A stretch of 64,000 nucleotides of DNA from Deinandra increscens subsp. villosa. Its lineage: Eukaryota > Streptophyta > Magnoliopsida > Asterales > Asteraceae. Under the pieces are notes generated by a model, which saw only the letters and a list, made by a program, of their open reading frames with translations, was not told the origin of the DNA and made no database searches. The stretch covers positions 91,090,182-91,154,181 of the forward strand of contig JBCNJP010000017.1 in assembly GCA_039602395.1 (NCBI GenBank), written 5' to 3'. The translations under genes and the position numbers were made by a program. Shown piece by piece: positions 1 through 10,792 of the stretch (positions are counted from its first letter, which is position 1; every line of letters starts with the position of its first letter).

Positions 1-210
1 TGGATCTATGGTACTATCTCTCCCGCCTTAATCACAAACGTGATGAAGAAGGACACGACCGCTTATGAAGCATGGAAGGCCCTTGCACAGATCTCCACTG
101 ATAATCAAGTGTCTCGGGCTCTCCAACTTAAACAGAAGCTGCTCACCACACGTCTGGATCAATTTCCTGACGTGTCCGCGTATTGTCAGGAGTTAAAGTC
201 CCTTAAATGA
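1..210 (+). pseudogene. Copia gag fragment (UBN2-like)
   Basis: Frame +1 is open from the window edge to a TGA at 208-210, giving about 69 residues. The pattern W-x-Y-G-x-I-S, a central AW-x-A-L, then LQLKQKLLTTR and a Y-x-x-E-LKSL end is what Copia gag proteins show in the UBN2/gag-polypeptide domain. No start codon lies in the window, and the frame stops where a full gag would continue to a zinc knuckle. It lies opposite in strand to the Copia relic that follows, so it is probably a separate insertion. Identification is by motif only. Confidence 0.6.
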
Positions 211-544
211 ATGAAATATTCACTTTAGAAAAACTTATTTGGTTTCCTTCAGTTTTAAACTTTGTCGTTTCCGTAATCGATTATTTAGTATAATCATTTT
301 CTAATAAATAGATGAATAAAATACGATTTTATATTATTTGATAAAATTGTTTTGTCCTAAACGAGCCTACGATTCTCAACAAGACTGTGCTGAAGTAATC
401 TCGGTACATATGAATTTTTTTTTGTGTTGTTAGGTACCAAATTTTAAAGCATTCCTTCGAAAACCATTTTTGAAAAATTAAAATTTTGATTTCTCACCAC
501 ACAGTGCAGAGGAAAGACTTGCTCACCGGCAAGTTTATCATAAG
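211..544. other. AT-rich spacer, no gene seen
   Basis: I see no sustained reading frame, RNA gene or terminal repeat. It probably belongs to the flanking degenerate elements. Confidence 0.5.
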
Positions 545-957
545 ATGTTTTCTTTAGGGTCAAGCTCACAGGAGTACGTGTGCAAGAAATCTCCATTGAA
601 ATGGCAGTTGCCCCTTCTTTATTGGTTTTCCTTCTTCACCACCATAGCCAATTGCTCTAGTGTGGCGAAGCAATCATTTTTGTTGACCTTGGTAATGCCA
701 TCAACGTCATCAAACTTTAAATTATTTCAAATCTTTTCCTCAGTGATTAAAACCGGTGTATTATGTACCATAGCATCAATATGAAATTTTCCTTCCTTCT
801 TGGCAGCAGCATTGTTTGCTGAAAACCAAAATTCTTCAGTTCTTTCTCTACATATAGGTAGGTTCACCATCAAAGAAAAATGTATGTTTGATTCAAGGAG
901 GTAATCTATCATCTTGTGAAATAGAGCAGAGTGCTCATTTTTTAGGAGAAGCACCAC
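545..957 (-). pseudogene. Accessory ORF of a Copia lineage, degenerate
   Basis: Read on the minus strand from 957, the frame gives a hydrophobic/histidine N-terminus (ALFHKMIDYLLESNIHFSL), then PICRERTEEFWFSA, then KFHIDA and VLITEEKI before a stop at 727-729. The similarity pattern resumes in a shifted frame (FDDVDGITKVNKNDCFATLEQLAMV) and ends near 545. From memory, daisy-family Copia elements carry an ORF of this kind just downstream of RNase H, often annotated under misleading names. Its position 3' of the RNase H relic at 1832-2182 on the same strand fits that. Frameshifts and stops make it inactive; its function is unknown. Confidence 0.45.
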
Positions 958-1179
958 AATGTTGTGTTCAGGTAATCACAGAGTTTTTGTTGTTGAAGAT
1001 CCTTCTCCCTTTGATTTCTTTTTTGGTGCCATTATTGATGAATTTTATTAGAGATGAGTAATTTTTTAGTCATTTATGGAAAGAGTTTCAAGTTTGAGAG
1101 TGTGTAATTTGGGGGAAAAACAGAGTAGGCTTATGGTTGGGGCTCAAAAACCCCTATTGAATTTTTTTTAGGAGAGGGA

Positions 1180-1831
1180 AATGGTTACTGAAAGAGTGCA
1201 AGTGTGGTCCTCATAAATGTCACATCTGACAGTTTATCCGATAGACAACGCTTTTGTAGGGTATACGTTATAATACAATTAAACTCATAAAGAGATATTT
1301 ACTGAATAAACTCTTAGGTTGAGAATTTAAATATTAAAAGGTTACCTTGAGGTTAAGAAACCTCAAATATCTAGGTATAATTATGCCACTTTATCTTAAC
1401 CCGGTAAAGTTTACCTTGGTAAGAGTTATCTCGGTAGAGAGAACGCTTAACAAAGCTACCTCAATGGTTTAAGTTCAAGTTACCCCTCTGGAGTTATCTC
1501 GGTAAAAGTTAACCCGGTGAAGGTTTACCTCGGTTGAAATTACCCCTGTGCACATAATCAGTTTATGGGTTAAGGACTCTTCAAAGTTTATGCCGGTAGG
1601 TTATCCCGGTTGTAGTTTTCTCAACTTATCCCTGTAAGTTATATCGGTTACACATAAAATGATTTTGAAATGATTCTAAGGTCAATTTTCATAATCTTGA
1701 ATAGTTAAGATCTAGTTATGAGAAAAGTTTATTTTAATTGACACTTAGAGTTTTTCTTTGAATTTTCTTTAAAGACAGAGGACAGTATTAAAAACAAGTT
1801 TTATACGGAGTTATGAAAACATTTTAATTTT
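1180..1831 (-). repeat. Copia 3' untranslated region with degenerate CGGTAAAGTTTACC arrays
   Basis: Between about 1375 and 1640 the motif family CCCGGTAAAGTTTACC / CTCGGTAAGAGTTATC recurs at least eight times with variation, giving weak palindromes. It sits between the RNase H relic and the accessory ORF on the minus strand, so it is probably non-coding 3' sequence of the same element. No coding frame is seen. Confidence 0.45.
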
Positions 1832-3243
1832 TTAATCAAAGTTCATCATACTAATGGTTGTGATGAGGTAAAAGAATCTTGCCTCATCAAAAGGTTTAGT
1901 AAATAAATTAGCCAGTTGGTTTTTAGTTGGAACATGATGTAACTTGATTAACTTCTTTTCTATATAATCTCTAATAAAGTGATACCTGATTTTAATATGT
2001 TTTGTCTTTGAGTGCTTCATTAGGTTGTTGGTGATGCTGATGGCACTTGTGTTGTCAACATACATAGGAGTTTCAGTTGAAGGTGATACCATAGTCCAGC
2101 ATTTGATTCTTAATCCAGAGGACTTGACCACAGCATGGTGAAGCATTAATGTATTCAGCTTCCATAGTAGAGGTTGACACACATGTTTGATTTTTGCATT
2201 GCCAATAGATGAGTCTGTCTCCTAGAAATTGACATCCACCTGATGTTGATATCTTGTCTAGATTGCATCATCCATAGTCACTGTCTATGAATACTTTCAG
2301 AGTGAAATCCATGTTCTTAGGATACCATAACCCTAGATTGGGTTGTCCTTTTAGGTATCTAAAGCTTCTCTTCACAACATTTAAGTGGGATTCTTAGCCT
2401 GATATCTAGCATACAAGCAAACACTGAACATAAGGTCAGGTCTGCTAGCTATTAGATACAATAAGGATCCAATCATGGCTCTGTAGGTATGATCATCAGC
2501 AGGTTCTCCACTCAAGTCAGAAGTTAACTTGTGAGAAGTTGATATAGAAGTTTTAGAAGCAAAGGATGATATCATGTCGAACCTCTTTAGCATATCTTGA
2601 ACATATTTTGTCTGATTCAAGAAAATGCCTTAATTTGATTGTTTAACTTGAAGTCCCAAAAAAAGGTAAGCTCACCAATTGAGCTCATTTCAAACTTAGC
2701 TTGCATCAGGCTTCAAACTCTTTATAGAGAGCATCCATAGTTGACCCAAATATGATATCATCCACATAAATTGGTACCATCAATAAATCATTTCTAAAAG
2801 TCTTGATGAAGAGTGTTTTGTCAATAGCTCCTCTCATGTACCCATGTTCAAGCAGGTAGTTTGAGAGTGCCTCATACCAGGTTCTTGGTGCTTGCTTGAG
2901 ACCATAAAGAGCCTTGACTAACTTACACACCTTGTTTGGATAGTGTGGATCTTTAAACCCAGGTGGTTGACACACATGCACGTCTTCATTCAGCAACCTA
3001 TGTAGGAATGCACTCTTCACATCCATTTGATATACATGAAAGTTCTTCAAAGAGTCATAAGCAAGAAAAATCATGATTTCTTCCAACATTTCAACTAGTG
3101 AAAAAACTTCATCATAATCAATACCTTCTTCTTGTGCATATCCTTGGACTACTAACAATTCCTTATTTATTTACCATAATTCCTCTCTCATGCTTCTTGT
3201 TTCTGAACACCCATTTGGTTCTAATTGGTGATGGTGTATCTAC
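1832..3243 (-). pseudogene. Copia reverse transcriptase and RNase H, degenerate
   Basis: Three minus-strand frames line up in the order expected for Copia pol. Positions 3158-2706 encode the reverse transcriptase core: VYQMDVKSAFLH, then KALYGLKQAPRTWYE, then the catalytic YVDD. Positions 2620-2381 carry NQTKYVQDML and the YLIASRPDLMFSV region. Positions 2182-1832 carry the RNase H end (YVDNTSAISITNN, KHSKTKHIKIRYHFIRD, LFTKPFD). Between 2380 and 2183 the reading continues only with stops (YLKGQPNLGLWYPK, DSDYG, EAEYI). Several frameshifts and stops show a dead element. The 5' part continues beyond an inserted MITE at 3803-3918. Confidence 0.85.
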
Positions 3244-3802
3244 TAGGGGTGTTCAAAAATATCCGAGTCTGAATCCGTATCCGAATTATCCGAAATTCCG
3301 TATCCGAATCATCCGAAAATTTCGGATATCCGAAATTTCGGATATCCGAAACTCGGATATCCGAAAATTCGGACTTGGACTTGGACAAGAATTTACAAAA
3401 TTTTCGGAAGTTTCGGATACCCGGTATCCGAAAATTTAAATAAATTAAAATAAATTTTATATTAAAAAAATAAGGAATTATTGAATACTTGGACTATGTT
3501 TATTTGTTTTGTCGTTTTTTAGGTCGAACTTATGTTTATTTGTATTTGAAGACTTGGAATATGTTTATTTGTTTTGTCGTTTTGTCGTTTTTTTTGGTTA
3601 AATTGTGGTTTTTTTAAAAAAACTGGATTTTCGGATATCCGTTTTAACTATCCGAGTCCAGTCCGAAATTTCGGATATCCGAAATTTCAGATATCCGAAA
3701 TTTCGGACTTGGACTTGGACAACGAAAATTGATATCCGAAATTTTCGGATACCCGAAATTCGGATATCCGAAATTCCGGGTATCCGGTTTTGAACACCCC
3801 TA
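3244..3802. mobile_element. hAT-type MITE inserted in the Copia relic
   Basis: The ends are inverted copies of TAGGGGTGTTCAAAA (3244-3258) and TTTTGAACACCCCTA (3788-3802). An identical 8-bp target duplication GTATCTAC flanks them (3236-3243 and 3803-3810). The 8-bp duplication and the YAGGGGTG terminus are typical of the hAT superfamily. The subterminal 100-150 bp at each end are arrays of the palindromic unit ATCCGAAATTTCGGAT. The centre is AT-rich with no transposase, so the copy is non-autonomous. Related copies lie at 31603 and 34056. Confidence 0.85.
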
Positions 3803-3918
3803 GTATCTACTGGCAAATCCACCAATTCCCAAACTTTTTGCTTGGTGATTTGAAACATCTCTTCTTGCATTGCTTCAATCCAACTGTCATCTCTTAGTGC
3901 TTCAATCACCCAATTCAA
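3803..3918 (-). pseudogene. Copia pol fragment upstream of the MITE
   Basis: The minus-strand frame reads NWVIEALRDDSW, then AMQEEMFQ, then VWELVDLPVD, the standard Copia sequence just before the reverse transcriptase. Removing the MITE and one copy of its 8-bp duplication makes it continuous with the RT fragment below 3243. Upstream, past about 3920, homology stops at Athila LTR-like sequence, so the gag and integrase part is missing. Confidence 0.75.
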
Positions 3919-3920
3919 AA

Positions 3921-4105
3921 TTCAAAAGTAAACCATAGTTTAAATTAGTTTTAGTTGCATTTTAGGTTAAATTTAATTAGTTATTAAGATTGTCACTTTC
4001 CACGCATTCCATTCGGATACGATAACCCTACTTACCCTATCTTTAGGTTATTTAGGTATTTGAAATGGACCATGATATCCGTTATCAGGCTCCGTACGGA
4101 GGTGG
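3921..4105 (+). repeat. Truncated Athila LTR 3' end
   Basis: The stretch CGATAACCCTACTTACC, a run of TTAGGT repeats, ATTTGAAATGG and CCGTTATCA closely parallels the end of the Athila LTR at 45205-45282 (CGATAACCCTAACTTACC, ATTTGAAACGG, CCGTTATCA). Here the LTR end is not followed by the tRNA-Asp-type primer site seen at 45286. It is a truncated LTR tail between the Copia relic and the element starting at 4111. Confidence 0.45.
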
Positions 4106-4110
4106 AGATG

Positions 4111-4519
4111 TGAAAAAGCATGTTACGGATCGTTTCTAGGTGGATAACATATAAAGACGAAAGCTTTGTCATTAAACGTGTCGAATGGTTACACAAACCG
4201 AATGAGTATACATCGTTTGAAGACTTGGGGGAGGTCAGATAGCACCCCCTCCCCCCTCTCGACACACAGATCTGGAACAAATGACACAAATACTTTGCTT
4301 GGATCACAAAGTGAATTCTATTTTTACTCTTGAATACCCACGAAGTGAAGTAATTCACGAACTCCCAGTTCGTTGTAACAAACTGGAAGTTCGTTACATG
4401 TGAACTCTCACTTCGTGGTTCACTTTGTGATCCAGTTGGTGACCCTACGAACTCTTCTAACACTCCAGTCTATTTTACGATTCGAACAGTAACGGCCACA
4501 CAAGGTTCATGATCTAACA
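4111..4519 (-). repeat. 3' LTR of the outer element
   Basis: It matches 12495-12894 with scattered substitutions and small indels. A G/C-rich patch with C runs lies near 4240-4256. A 143-codon minus-strand frame inside it is an LTR by-product, not a gene. Confidence 0.75.
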
Positions 4520-5479
4520 AATTCCTCCTTGTACGTTACGGTCGAATGTAGATCTTGATCTTCTAGCAATCTTCAGTCAGCTTGCTGTAGATGCCTCTAT
4601 CTTTAGCAAACTCCCCTTAACTGAACCTTCAGGTATGCAAGAAACAACTTGCAATCTTGTACAATCATCATAATCAATAAATTTGTGACGCCCACTCCCA
4701 GACTTGGCTCCAGGAGGGGTCACGTGTCGGATTTACTCATGAACACAAGGTATAACAGAGATAACTAAAGCAGCGGAAATTTAAAACTTTTTATTTATTT
4801 ATAAGCCAAGTACAAGTAAGATAAANNNNNNNNNNNNNNNNNNNNNNNNNNNNNNNNNNNNNNNNNNNNNNNNNNNNNNNNNNNNNNNNNNNNNNNNNNN
4901 NNNNNNNNNNNNNNNNNNNNNNNNNNNNNNNNNNNNNNNNNNNNNNNNNNNNNNNNNNNNNNNNNNNNNNNNNNNNNNNNNNNNNNNNNNNNNNNNNNNN
5001 NNNNNNNNNNNNNNNNNNNNNNNNNNNNNNNNNNNNNNNNNNNNNNNNNNNNNNNNNNNNNNNNNNNNNNNNNNNNNNNNNNNNNNNNNNNNNNNNNNNN
5101 NNNNNNNNNNNNNNNNNNNNNNNNNNNNNNNNNNNNNNNNNNNNNNNNNNNNNNNNNNNNNNNNNNNNNNNNNNNNNNNNNNNNNNNNNNNNNNNNNNNN
5201 NNNNNNNNNNNNNNNNNNNNNNNNNNNNNNNNNNNNNNNNNNNNNNNNNNNNNNNNNNNNNNNNNNNNNNNNNNNNNNNNNNNNNNNNNNNNNNNNNNNN
5301 NNNNNNNNNNNNNNNNNNNNNNNNNAATCATAGAAGTTCCCCCTCAGAATAAAATCCTTTCCCAATATATCATCAATCAAACGCTATATCGTCAACATCA
5401 TAACTTAAGAAAGTAACAGGCATATGATAGAGAGTTCCAAACTATAACTGAAAACTTTGATATGTTGATTTACACGAAC
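4520..5479 (-). other. Internal region of the outer element, with a 500-N gap
   Basis: The first bases after the LTR form the polypurine tract of the minus strand. Around 4684-4825 the text resembles the start of a Gypsy-type LTR (TGACGCCCACTCCCAG), perhaps a further insertion hidden by the gap 4826-5325. No coding frame is seen. It resumes at 11271 beyond the nested element. Confidence 0.5.
4826..5325. other. Assembly gap of 500 N
   Basis: Exactly 500 N, the same length as the other two gaps in the window, so the true size is unknown. Translated frames crossing it are meaningless. Confidence 0.99.
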
Positions 5480-5484
5480 ATCAG

Positions 5485-5957
5485 TGTAGGTCCGGAAAAA
5501 CTCTCTAAACACGATATTCTATCAATCACGAGTGCGGAATCCAAGTGATTGATTGATTCAAGATGAGAGAAGAGAAGAAACACGAAAATACGATGATATA
5601 AACGTTAAAAACTTGAACTTGCACACAAGATGAACTTGTCAGGTACAACTCAGAAAATCGTAAACACACTTCTCTTGGGTTTACGATCGTAATCACTTTG
5701 GATCGTAAACACCTTATGGCTGCCCTCTCTCAATCGTAAACAAGCAACCCTAAATGAGGAGGTCTAGTGGGGTTTATATAGGCACCCCATTGGGTTTACT
5801 ATTGGGCCCCTTGTGGATCATAAACCCAATAGTAAACCCAAGCCCAATCATAAACTAGCCTAAATACAATAATCAAACTAGCCTATGATCCTAATTAAAC
5901 CCTCTAAGCCCAGCCCAACTTATTTAATATTACAAGCCTCATAATCTAGCCTCTACA
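5485..5957 (-). repeat. 3' LTR of the gag-only element
   Basis: It is equal in length to the 5' LTR, with about 1% difference (for example GGCTG against GGTTG near 5730, and ATAGGCACC against ATAGCCACC near 5780). It contains four TCGTAAAC/TCGTAATC motifs, and a TTTATATAG promoter-like string on the plus-strand text near 5775. Confidence 0.9.
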
Positions 5958-8356
5958 ATCTTCCCCTAGGCTTGTGATATTAAATGTCTTCGATCTTTGA
6001 AAAACTTCTTCTTGACTGGCTGGCATAGATGCTGATGAAGATTCTTTCCGCAGAAATCTTCAATGGGTTTCATGACGGGCACTTGGGACTTCCTCTTGAT
6101 CAGCATCAGCTTGAACTTCTTGAAATGAACAAGCAATGAAATGGAGGACTCTCATTGACTTGCTTCTTGAAAGAACTGGTTCTTGCTGTATCTTCGGTAA
6201 CTGTCTTGAATCTCCAAAACAATTAGAGGTTAAATTTTGAAAACCCCTAACTGTGAAGAACTTGATTGTTGAACTTGGATCTTCATGATCTCTGACTGCT
6301 CTCTGCATCACTTTCTTTTTCAAAGATTGACTTGAAATCTTCAGCTTCCCCTAAACTTGTGAGCATTTTCTTTGAAAAACTTTTGAAGCTTTTGGATACT
6401 TGTAAAGATACCAACAACTTCCCCTGAACAGTTGCTTTTCAAATGGAAGTCTTTTCCGGTTGGTTCTTTAACTTGAGCAGCAGCAACATCTTTCTATCAT
6501 CAACCTGTCTGACACACATTTAAAAAAATATACACTACCAGACATGTGATAACTGGTCTTTGGGTTAGGAGGTAATTATCATCTGTTCAGTTGATTCAAA
6601 TTAACATAATTTTAACCAAAAACCCTAATATAGATTACGGGTTTTCTATAAAACTTTCCCTGAACCCAAAGACCTCTAAAGACTTCCCCTTAGCTGATTA
6701 CTTCCCCTCAGCTAAGGACTTCCCCTGAGATAATACATATTATCCTCGAGTTCCCTTCGGATACTATGTATTATGGAAGTCTTTTCGGATAATAAGTATC
6801 ATCCTCGAGTTCCCTTCGGATAATACTTATTATCCCCTCTCCTTCCCCTAAAAATTTGTCAAGATCTGACGGAGGAAGTCTTTTCCATTAGATAATAAGT
6901 ATCATCCTCGAGTTCCCTTCGGATAATACTTATTATCCCATACTCCTTCCCCTAAAAATTTGGCAAGATCTGTCGGGGGCATATTGTCATGCATTAAAAC
7001 CCTTAAAAAAACATATTTTGACTTCTCAAATCAACCTGGCCAAGACAAAAACACACCAAAAAGAACTTAACGACTCACACACGAAAGATAAAAACTAACA
7101 AATACTTACCAATATCAAACATGAGAAAGTTTACAAGGGATCAAACCATATGAATCTGACTGAGGAACCCTTTTCAGCTTCAGTTACTTAACTAGTCCAG
7201 GTGATTGCCAGTATGTTTGTCCGCTTTAAACTCAAACCAGTTTAATCCCAACCAAATGCGTCATGCTTAATATAGTACATTATTACCGTCATGTTTAATT
7301 GTCCCCACACCCAAGCGTACACAGCAAAACCTACCCAACCTCAGAGTTTATTGAGGATTCACAAACCCCCAACTTGACGAACCATGCAACACCGCTATGA
7401 CTACCACTTATTTTCATTAACCATCAGTTGGTGATCAGGTCGGCCGCTAAGCACACAAAGAAGACCAACTGAGTGATTATTTTTCATTTTCTTTTCTTTT
7501 TCATTTCTTTTTCTTTTCTTTTTATTATGTGGTGTAGTCATGACAGCAGAGACATGGCGTGTGAGAGAGTGAATACTAGGTAATTACCACTCTCAACCCA
7601 TTTTTGTCGGGACTCAGTCTTTTAAACCATGCAACCTAGGATGGGAAACTAAACATATATATCTTTTAAGTTCACTGCACTTTCATTGGAGGTCATAAGT
7701 TTAGGTCGAGCCTACCGAGCATATCACCGTGGAGCTTGCCTTTCACTTCCGCCTTACGCGTGTCAGCCATCTCCAACCCGGTCATTCATTTTACTTCCCC
7801 TAAACTTCTCAAAAACAAGACACAAACAATTAAAAATTGAAAAGCACACTATTTTTGAGGGGTCAACTTTTTCATCTTTTCCATTTCTTCCCCTTGCTTT
7901 TTGATTTTTAATGTCACAATCTTGTGAACATCAATTTTTTTTTTAAACAATTAAACAAAACACACAAACACACACAAAATTTTGAAGATATCTGGCCAAG
8001 CTAAATTTCAAAGTATTGATTTGAAAATTTTTGTAAATTGGGTTTCATGTCATGCACACCTCAATGCATTTGAAGTCAAACACTTAATCAATCAAGTGAA
8101 AATTTTAAAAAGATTTGACCCAAAACACCCTTTGCTGCCTCATCATTCAAACAACCAAGTTAAGAACAGTACCTTTCATGCTGAATTTTACCTTTTACCT
8201 CTCAAAGAGACATATCCTCCAATGTATAACTTACTTGTGAAGATTTGAAGATACGCCCCCTAAAATGTGCCTGGAACAATCACTTATCAACAAACAGATT
8301 AATAATAAAAATGTTAGTGATAATCCTCCTTGATTGTTCTTGTACATAGTGAGAGA
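5958..8356 (-). other. Long non-coding 3' region of the gag-only element
   Basis: About 2.4 kb between the gag stop and the 3' LTR with no pol homology in any frame. It holds a duplicated palindromic block (6775-6979), a pyrimidine stretch near 7485-7525 and many CTTCCCCT/TTCCCCTAAA strings. In an autonomous relative this interval would hold pol; here it looks replaced by unrelated sequence. Frames such as 6060-6323 and 7982-8248 have no recognisable domain. Confidence 0.6.
6775..6979. repeat. Duplicated 100-bp palindromic block
   Basis: Two units (6775-6873 and 6874-6979) each read GGAAGTCTTTTC, then AATAAGTATCATCCTCGAG, then TTCCCTTCGGATAATACTTA, then CTCCTTCCCCTAAAAATTTG, then AAGATCTG. 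The AAGTAT and ATACTT parts can pair, so each unit can form a stem. A partial third copy precedes at 6735-6774. Confidence 0.7.
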
Positions 8357-10276
8357 TTAGTTAACCATTGGTACCCAGGCCATTGTTTTTCTGGGTACAC
8401 CTGAGGAATCAATAAAAGATACTTCTTGTAAGAACATCCCCTTTGAAAAATCAGGAAGTTGGGATGAAGCTGCCTTGATTTTTGGTTTCCAAATTCCAGG
8501 TGATTTAACATTTGTTTTAGTCACTTTTGGTGCTGTGACTTTAGGTATTTCAACCTTCTTCATTTTAGTTTCATTTTTCAAAACAGTTTTTGTTTTAGTC
8601 ACCTTTGGAGCTGTGACTTTAGGTATTTCAACCTTCTTCGTTTTAGATTCATTTTTTAAAACAGTTTTAGTTACCTTGGGAGGGGTAACTTTGGGTTTTT
8701 CAGACCTTGGTTGTTTTGAAAATGGTTTCATCACCTTTTTCTGAAAATTTTGGTAACTTGGAAAGCTGTTGATTTGATTTGAAGATTTTCTTTCAGCTTT
8801 GGCAGCACCCCAATGTTGATCAGAGGGTTTAACCTTAGGAGTAACAGTCTTCATTGCCTTAGGTTTCTGCACCATCATCGGCTTAGACTTTACAGACTCC
8901 TGAGATGAAACCCTTTGATTTTTTGGAAAATAGGGTTCATAGGGGCGATAAAGACAGTTTCTAGCAATATGACCAGCAATGCCACAATTAAAGCAAGTCT
9001 GCTTCTTTAGATAGAAGTCAGACGTGTACCCATTCGTCTTTGGTGGCTGATATGGAGCTGGTTTGCCTTGTGTCTGCTTCTTTGCTTTGACTGCTGCTTC
9101 AGATTTGACTTTCTGCTGGTTCCTTGAAGCCTGAGTAGAACCTGTCCTCATCGTCTTTGTGCTCTCTGGATTTCCTGATGAAGAAGCACCATTCTTGCAA
9201 CTGCACTTACAACTGCATGAAGCAACTGAAGAAATGGGAGACACAACCACACTTTTCATCTTATCATTCTTCACCACAGTTGTTGGCTTCACACTCGGAT
9301 GCTTGATGGTGATCTTTGGCTTCTCAACTTTAGCTTCACCGATCACTCCATCAGTTATTCCCTTGAACTTGGAGGAGAAGGATGGTAAGTCATACCCAAC
9401 ATCTGGTTCTTGGTCAAACATAGATCCAGATGTCATAAAGATCTTCCCCCCAGGCCGTGTCGTCAAGATCACCTTTTCCCTTTTGACTTCGTCAATTACT
9501 TTCAAGCATGGGGTTTCAATTTTAGGGTATGGTTTCAACTCTACCCCAACATCATCAGACTTGGAATTATGACATCTGTTATACTCCTGGCACTCAGCAT
9601 CATCTCTTGATACGTCCTCTATTCTCCCTTCACCATATGTCATGTTTGCCTCGTTGTCTATTTCCTCTTGAGTCAATGGTGTAGTTCCAATCAAGACACT
9701 ATCAATAGGAGGAGCAGCTTCTTTATAATCTGACTTGGTTCGTTCAACTTGATCCTCACTAAGAAGTATTCCTATAATGTCTCTAGGAACTGGTGGAGGA
9801 ATAATGCTGTTTGCAGCCAAGGCCTTATCAGTCTTTTCTGATCCAAATCCAGGTGTGTGTTTCCCAACTTGACCAGTCACAACAGCATGTGACAATTCCT
9901 TTCCAGCATCAAGCATTCTTTTGCTCCTCATTTGATTCATATCAAGCTTAACCTGCATCTCATTGTTCTTATGCTTCAGGTCATCTATCTGCTTACTTAG
10001 CTCAGCTATTTCTAACTTAGCGTTGTCATACAAATAGGCGTTCTCAGTTGCAAGGTTCTTATATTTTGCTATATCTAATTTCTGGGCTTTAACTTTTTCT
10101 TCATTCTTTTGCCATCTACCCTTAAAGGAACTCCTCTCGCACTTTGTCTCAAACAATTCTGACTGAAGATTTTTACACATTTGCCTAAGTTCAGGAATTA
10201 ATCGAGCACATGTAGGATTCGGGCATATCTCAGCATCTTCGTCCTCAAATATATTCTTTTCTTCAACCGAATCCAT
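8357..10276 (-). CDS. Retrotransposon Gag with coiled coil and CCHC zinc knuckle
   Basis: An intact 639-codon ORF whose start lies about 515 bp inside the primer site. The N-terminus is acidic (EEKNIFEDEDAE). Residues about 28-125 are charged and heptad-like (EIAELSKQIDDLKHKN), typical of a coiled coil used in Gag assembly. The middle is long and low in complexity. One canonical zinc knuckle CFNCGIAGHIARNC (C-x2-C-x4-H-x4-C) lies near residues 430-445. The C-terminal part is rich in K, P, T and V, with a 26-residue tandem repeat (KKVEIPKVTAPKVTK). The UBN2 domain of complete Copia Gags is not evident. The role should be particle assembly and RNA packaging for its own element. The long open frame suggests recent activity. 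Confidence 0.8.
   Translation of the reverse strand: MDSVEEKNIFEDEDAEICPNPTCARLIPELRQMCKNLQSELFETKCERSSFKGRWQKNEEKVKAQKLDIAKYKNLATENAYLYDNAKLEIAELSKQIDDLKHKNNEMQVKLDMNQMRSKRMLDAGKELSHAVVTGQVGKHTPGFGSEKTDKALAANSIIPPPVPRDIIGILLSEDQVERTKSDYKEAAPPIDSVLIGTTPLTQEEIDNEANMTYGEGRIEDVSRDDAECQEYNRCHNSKSDDVGVELKPYPKIETPCLKVIDEVKREKVILTTRPGGKIFMTSGSMFDQEPDVGYDLPSFSSKFKGITDGVIGEAKVEKPKITIKHPSVKPTTVVKNDKMKSVVVSPISSVASCSCKCSCKNGASSSGNPESTKTMRTGSTQASRNQQKVKSEAAVKAKKQTQGKPAPYQPPKTNGYTSDFYLKKQTCFNCGIAGHIARNCLYRPYEPYFPKNQRVSSQESVKSKPMMVQKPKAMKTVTPKVKPSDQHWGAAKAERKSSNQINSFPSYQNFQKKVMKPFSKQPRSEKPKVTPPKVTKTVLKNESKTKKVEIPKVTAPKVTKTKTVLKNETKMKKVEIPKVTAPKVTKTNVKSPGIWKPKIKAASSQLPDFSKGMFLQEVSFIDSSGVPRKTMAWVPMVN
8514..8669 (-). 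repeat. 78-bp in-frame tandem repeat in gag
   Basis: Two units, 8514-8591 and 8592-8669, encode 26 residues each with the core KKVEIPKVTAPKVTK. A shorter related piece (PKVTPPKVTKTVLKN) lies on the upstream side. The length is a multiple of three, so the frame is kept. Differences are few, which implies recent slippage or unequal exchange. Confidence 0.8.
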
Positions 10277-10792
10277 TACGAAAGCTTAGGGAACCTAAAA
10301 CTCAAGTCCAAACGTCCAAAAATACTGATTACGATCAAAAGAACCCGATTACGATCCAAACAACTTGATTACGATCCAAGGTAACTGATTACGATCGTAA
10401 TCTATGTTTCCGATCAAACCTCAAATCGTAAACACACTTAACCGCCTTAAGCAGTCGTAAACTAAGATTTCGATTCCTGATTACGACCACCGGATCGTAA
10501 ACACCTATTTCCGATCCAAACAAAATCGTAAACACCCTTTACGACTCTGCAAAATCGTAAACACAAGTACACCAAAAAGTACAATCGTAATCTCCTTTTC
10601 TTCAGGTCGTAAACACTCAAAAACGCTGTCTTGATGTCGTAAACAGGTAATCTTCAACAGCAGCCCAGAAACCACAGTCGTAAACACCCAAAATCTTCAA
10701 ATCTTCAACAGAAAACGAACACAAACCCAGCAAAACACTTGAATCTATATTGTGAGAACCTCGAATCTAAGATTCTTGGCTCTGATACCAAT
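10277..10792 (-). promoter_or_regulatory. Leader of the gag-only element with TCGTAAAC motif cluster
   Basis: This untranslated leader between the primer site and the gag start contains eight copies of TCGTAAAC, one TCGTAATC and four to five GATTACGATC strings within about 360 bp, as written on the plus strand. The same motif occurs four times in each LTR. Flanking bases vary while the core is kept, so it does not look like a simple tandem repeat. Its role is unknown; a protein-binding or RNA-packaging site is possible. Confidence 0.5.

Noticed and set aside
4032..4463. 143-codon minus-strand frame
   Set aside because: It lies within the LTR at 4111-4519, and the related 12518-12778 frame lies in the partner LTR.
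4795..5380. Long open frames through the N block (also at 43825-44540 and 62732-63664)
   Set aside because: N codons were read as open; only the flanking integrase part at 63359-63664 is real coding sequence.
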